A DNA stretch of 50,021 nucleotides from a virus: positions 1 through 50,021 of IMG/VR virus record IMGVR_UViG_3300033153_006092; one strand, 5' to 3'. The first letter of the stretch is position 1, and each line of letters opens with the position of its first letter. Below the pieces are notes generated by a model. The model saw nothing but the letters and a program-made list of their open reading frames with translations, was not told the origin of the DNA and searched no databases. This document shows positions 48,954 to 50,021 of the stretch, piece by piece. The translations under genes were made by a program, and so were the position numbers.

Positions 48954-50021
48954 ATTCATCGAGAGATTATATAATTAGCAATAATTATATTGCCAGATGC
49001 AGACACGCGGTAGCCCACGGCGGCAATACTTCTGGTGTGCAGAGAAACGGTATTATCAGTGAGAATAATGTTGTAGGTGGTGCTGTTTCCAATGGCGCTT
49101 TTGATACCCACCACACGGCAGAATTTATTACATATGAAAATAATGTTGTTGATGGGATGGGTCTTGCCGCTCCGTCTGGGAACCATTTAACTTTTATTGG
49201 TAATTTCGTTACGCCGCCGATAGATGAGCCTTGTTTTAGCATCTACACATACGGTCATGATATTGAAATCATTGGCAATTATTTTAATGTAGCATACCGA
49301 GGCGTGAATCTCGGCATATCGGAGGCAAAAAATGTTACCATCCGGGGTAATAAATTTTTTGGGACGGATAAATGTTCAGCTACTACTTATGGAGTCTTTT
49401 TAGGGTATGAATGTTTAGATGTGATAATCGAAGGAAACACTTTCGACGGCATGGATTATGGTATCACGCACTCAAACAATAGTGCAGATGCGGATTCATA
49501 TAACCTCAGTATTGACGCCAATACTTTCAGGAACATCGGGACAACGCCAATTTATGTTAAAGCGGAAGGCGGACAGGACATTTATAATGTTCGGATCACT
49601 AATAACATGATGGAAGTTGCGGCAGGTGAGGCTGGGATTTATGTGTTCGACGACGGGACCCAAAAGGTGGAAGGCCTTTTCATAGACGGGAATTATTCTT
49701 ATGACGGCGGGGTGGGGGTTCGCATCGCTGGAACGAATGTTGATAACTGGCGGGTAGGAGAACATTTCGCTACCGGATGTAGTAGCCATCCAGTCCGTAT
49801 TGGGCCAGATGTAAATACTGGCTCTGCGGGTATTCCGGTGATGGCGACAGCGAGCCTTGACCTTTCAGGAGCGGCGACTGACATTGAGGCGTTTATAGCT
49901 CCTGACAATTGCCAGCTTGTCATGTATGACATTCTATACACTGAGGCAAGTTCCGCAGATGCTGGTGTTGATATTCGTATCGGTCGCTACCAGGATGGCG
50001 TGGCCCTGGATGACGATTATT
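48932..50021 (+). CDS. Tail spike part 3 (continues through circle joint to 274)
   Basis: The frame is open throughout and reads GYGIAVLDSSRDYIISNNYI, then repeated right-handed beta-helix rungs (NVTIRGNKFFG, DVIIEGNTFDG, NVRITNNMMEV) typical of capsule- or polysaccharide-degrading spikes. It crosses the joint (position 49927 equals 1) and ends at 274. No start codon or ribosome site serves it alone, so it is the C-terminal part of the spike. Base composition is visibly richer in G+C than the rest of the genome. Confidence 0.75.

Noticed and set aside
47430-48960. Programmed ribosomal frameshifting in the tail spike
   Set aside because: No slippery heptamer or following pseudoknot is visible at either break; simple indels explain both better.
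1-50021. Integrase, excisionase, CI-type repressor, CRISPR array, transposase or tRNA gene
   Set aside because: None recognised on either strand; absence cannot be proven by eye for tRNA and small regulators.

Overview
The window is one complete, circularly mapping double-stranded DNA phage genome. The first 95 bases recur exactly at the end (1-95 = 49927-50021), so the unit is about 49,926 bp and one gene, the tail spike, is cut by the arbitrary ends. The host is probably a bacterium. The evidence is two textbook sigma70 promoters (TTGACA, 17 bp, TATAAT), Shine-Dalgarno sites before most genes and an M15-type peptidoglycan peptidase. An AT-rich genome, heptosyltransferase-like enzymes and a possible spanin hint at a Gram-negative host, but I cannot name it. 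I see no integrase, repressor or tRNA, which fits a virulent, podovirus-like phage assembled from a metagenome.

Layout. A gene-free control region of about 1.07 kb (36603-37670) carries two diverging consensus promoters, a 20-bp palindromic operator candidate, 30-bp direct repeats and a possible small RNA. Rightward (late) genes run from 37671 through the circle joint to 20915. In order these are: small and large terminase, portal, zinc-ribbon protein, three proteins with Sec-type or hydrophobic N-termini including a subtilisin-like protease, a very large pectate-lyase-type tail spike, a possible holin pair, a cupin, scaffold, major capsid protein and decoration protein. Next comes an eight-gene sugar/sulfate/methyl/radical-SAM island (5183-12376), then tail adaptor, P22 gp10-like tail protein and large internal (ejection) proteins. 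Leftward (early) genes run from 36602 down to 20898. They are a first unknown early protein, many small unknowns, an SNF2 helicase, a candidate single-strand DNA-binding protein, a Dam-type methylase, a PrimPol-MCM fusion, the M15 endolysin with small membrane proteins, a nuclease-like protein and a dual-specificity phosphatase.

How they may work together. Early genes replicate and methylate the DNA without a recognisable DNA polymerase, so the host polymerase is presumably used. Late genes build a short-tailed particle. The most unusual part is the island of three or four glycosyltransferases, three methyltransferase domains, a PAPS-type sulfotransferase and a radical SAM enzyme placed between capsid and tail genes and translated with stop-start overlaps. 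It looks like a pathway that makes or remodels a sulfated, methylated glycan, on the virion or on the host surface. A second unusual set is the exported-looking subtilase with four Ig-like repeats, its free-standing paralogous C-terminal domain, and a spike that begins with a signal peptide.

Other oddities are a capsid protein with a hydrophobic leader, a spike split over three reading frames, a coiled-coil protein made of 14 seven-residue repeats, and a family of short hairpins scattered through the early region and lying inside two coding sequences.
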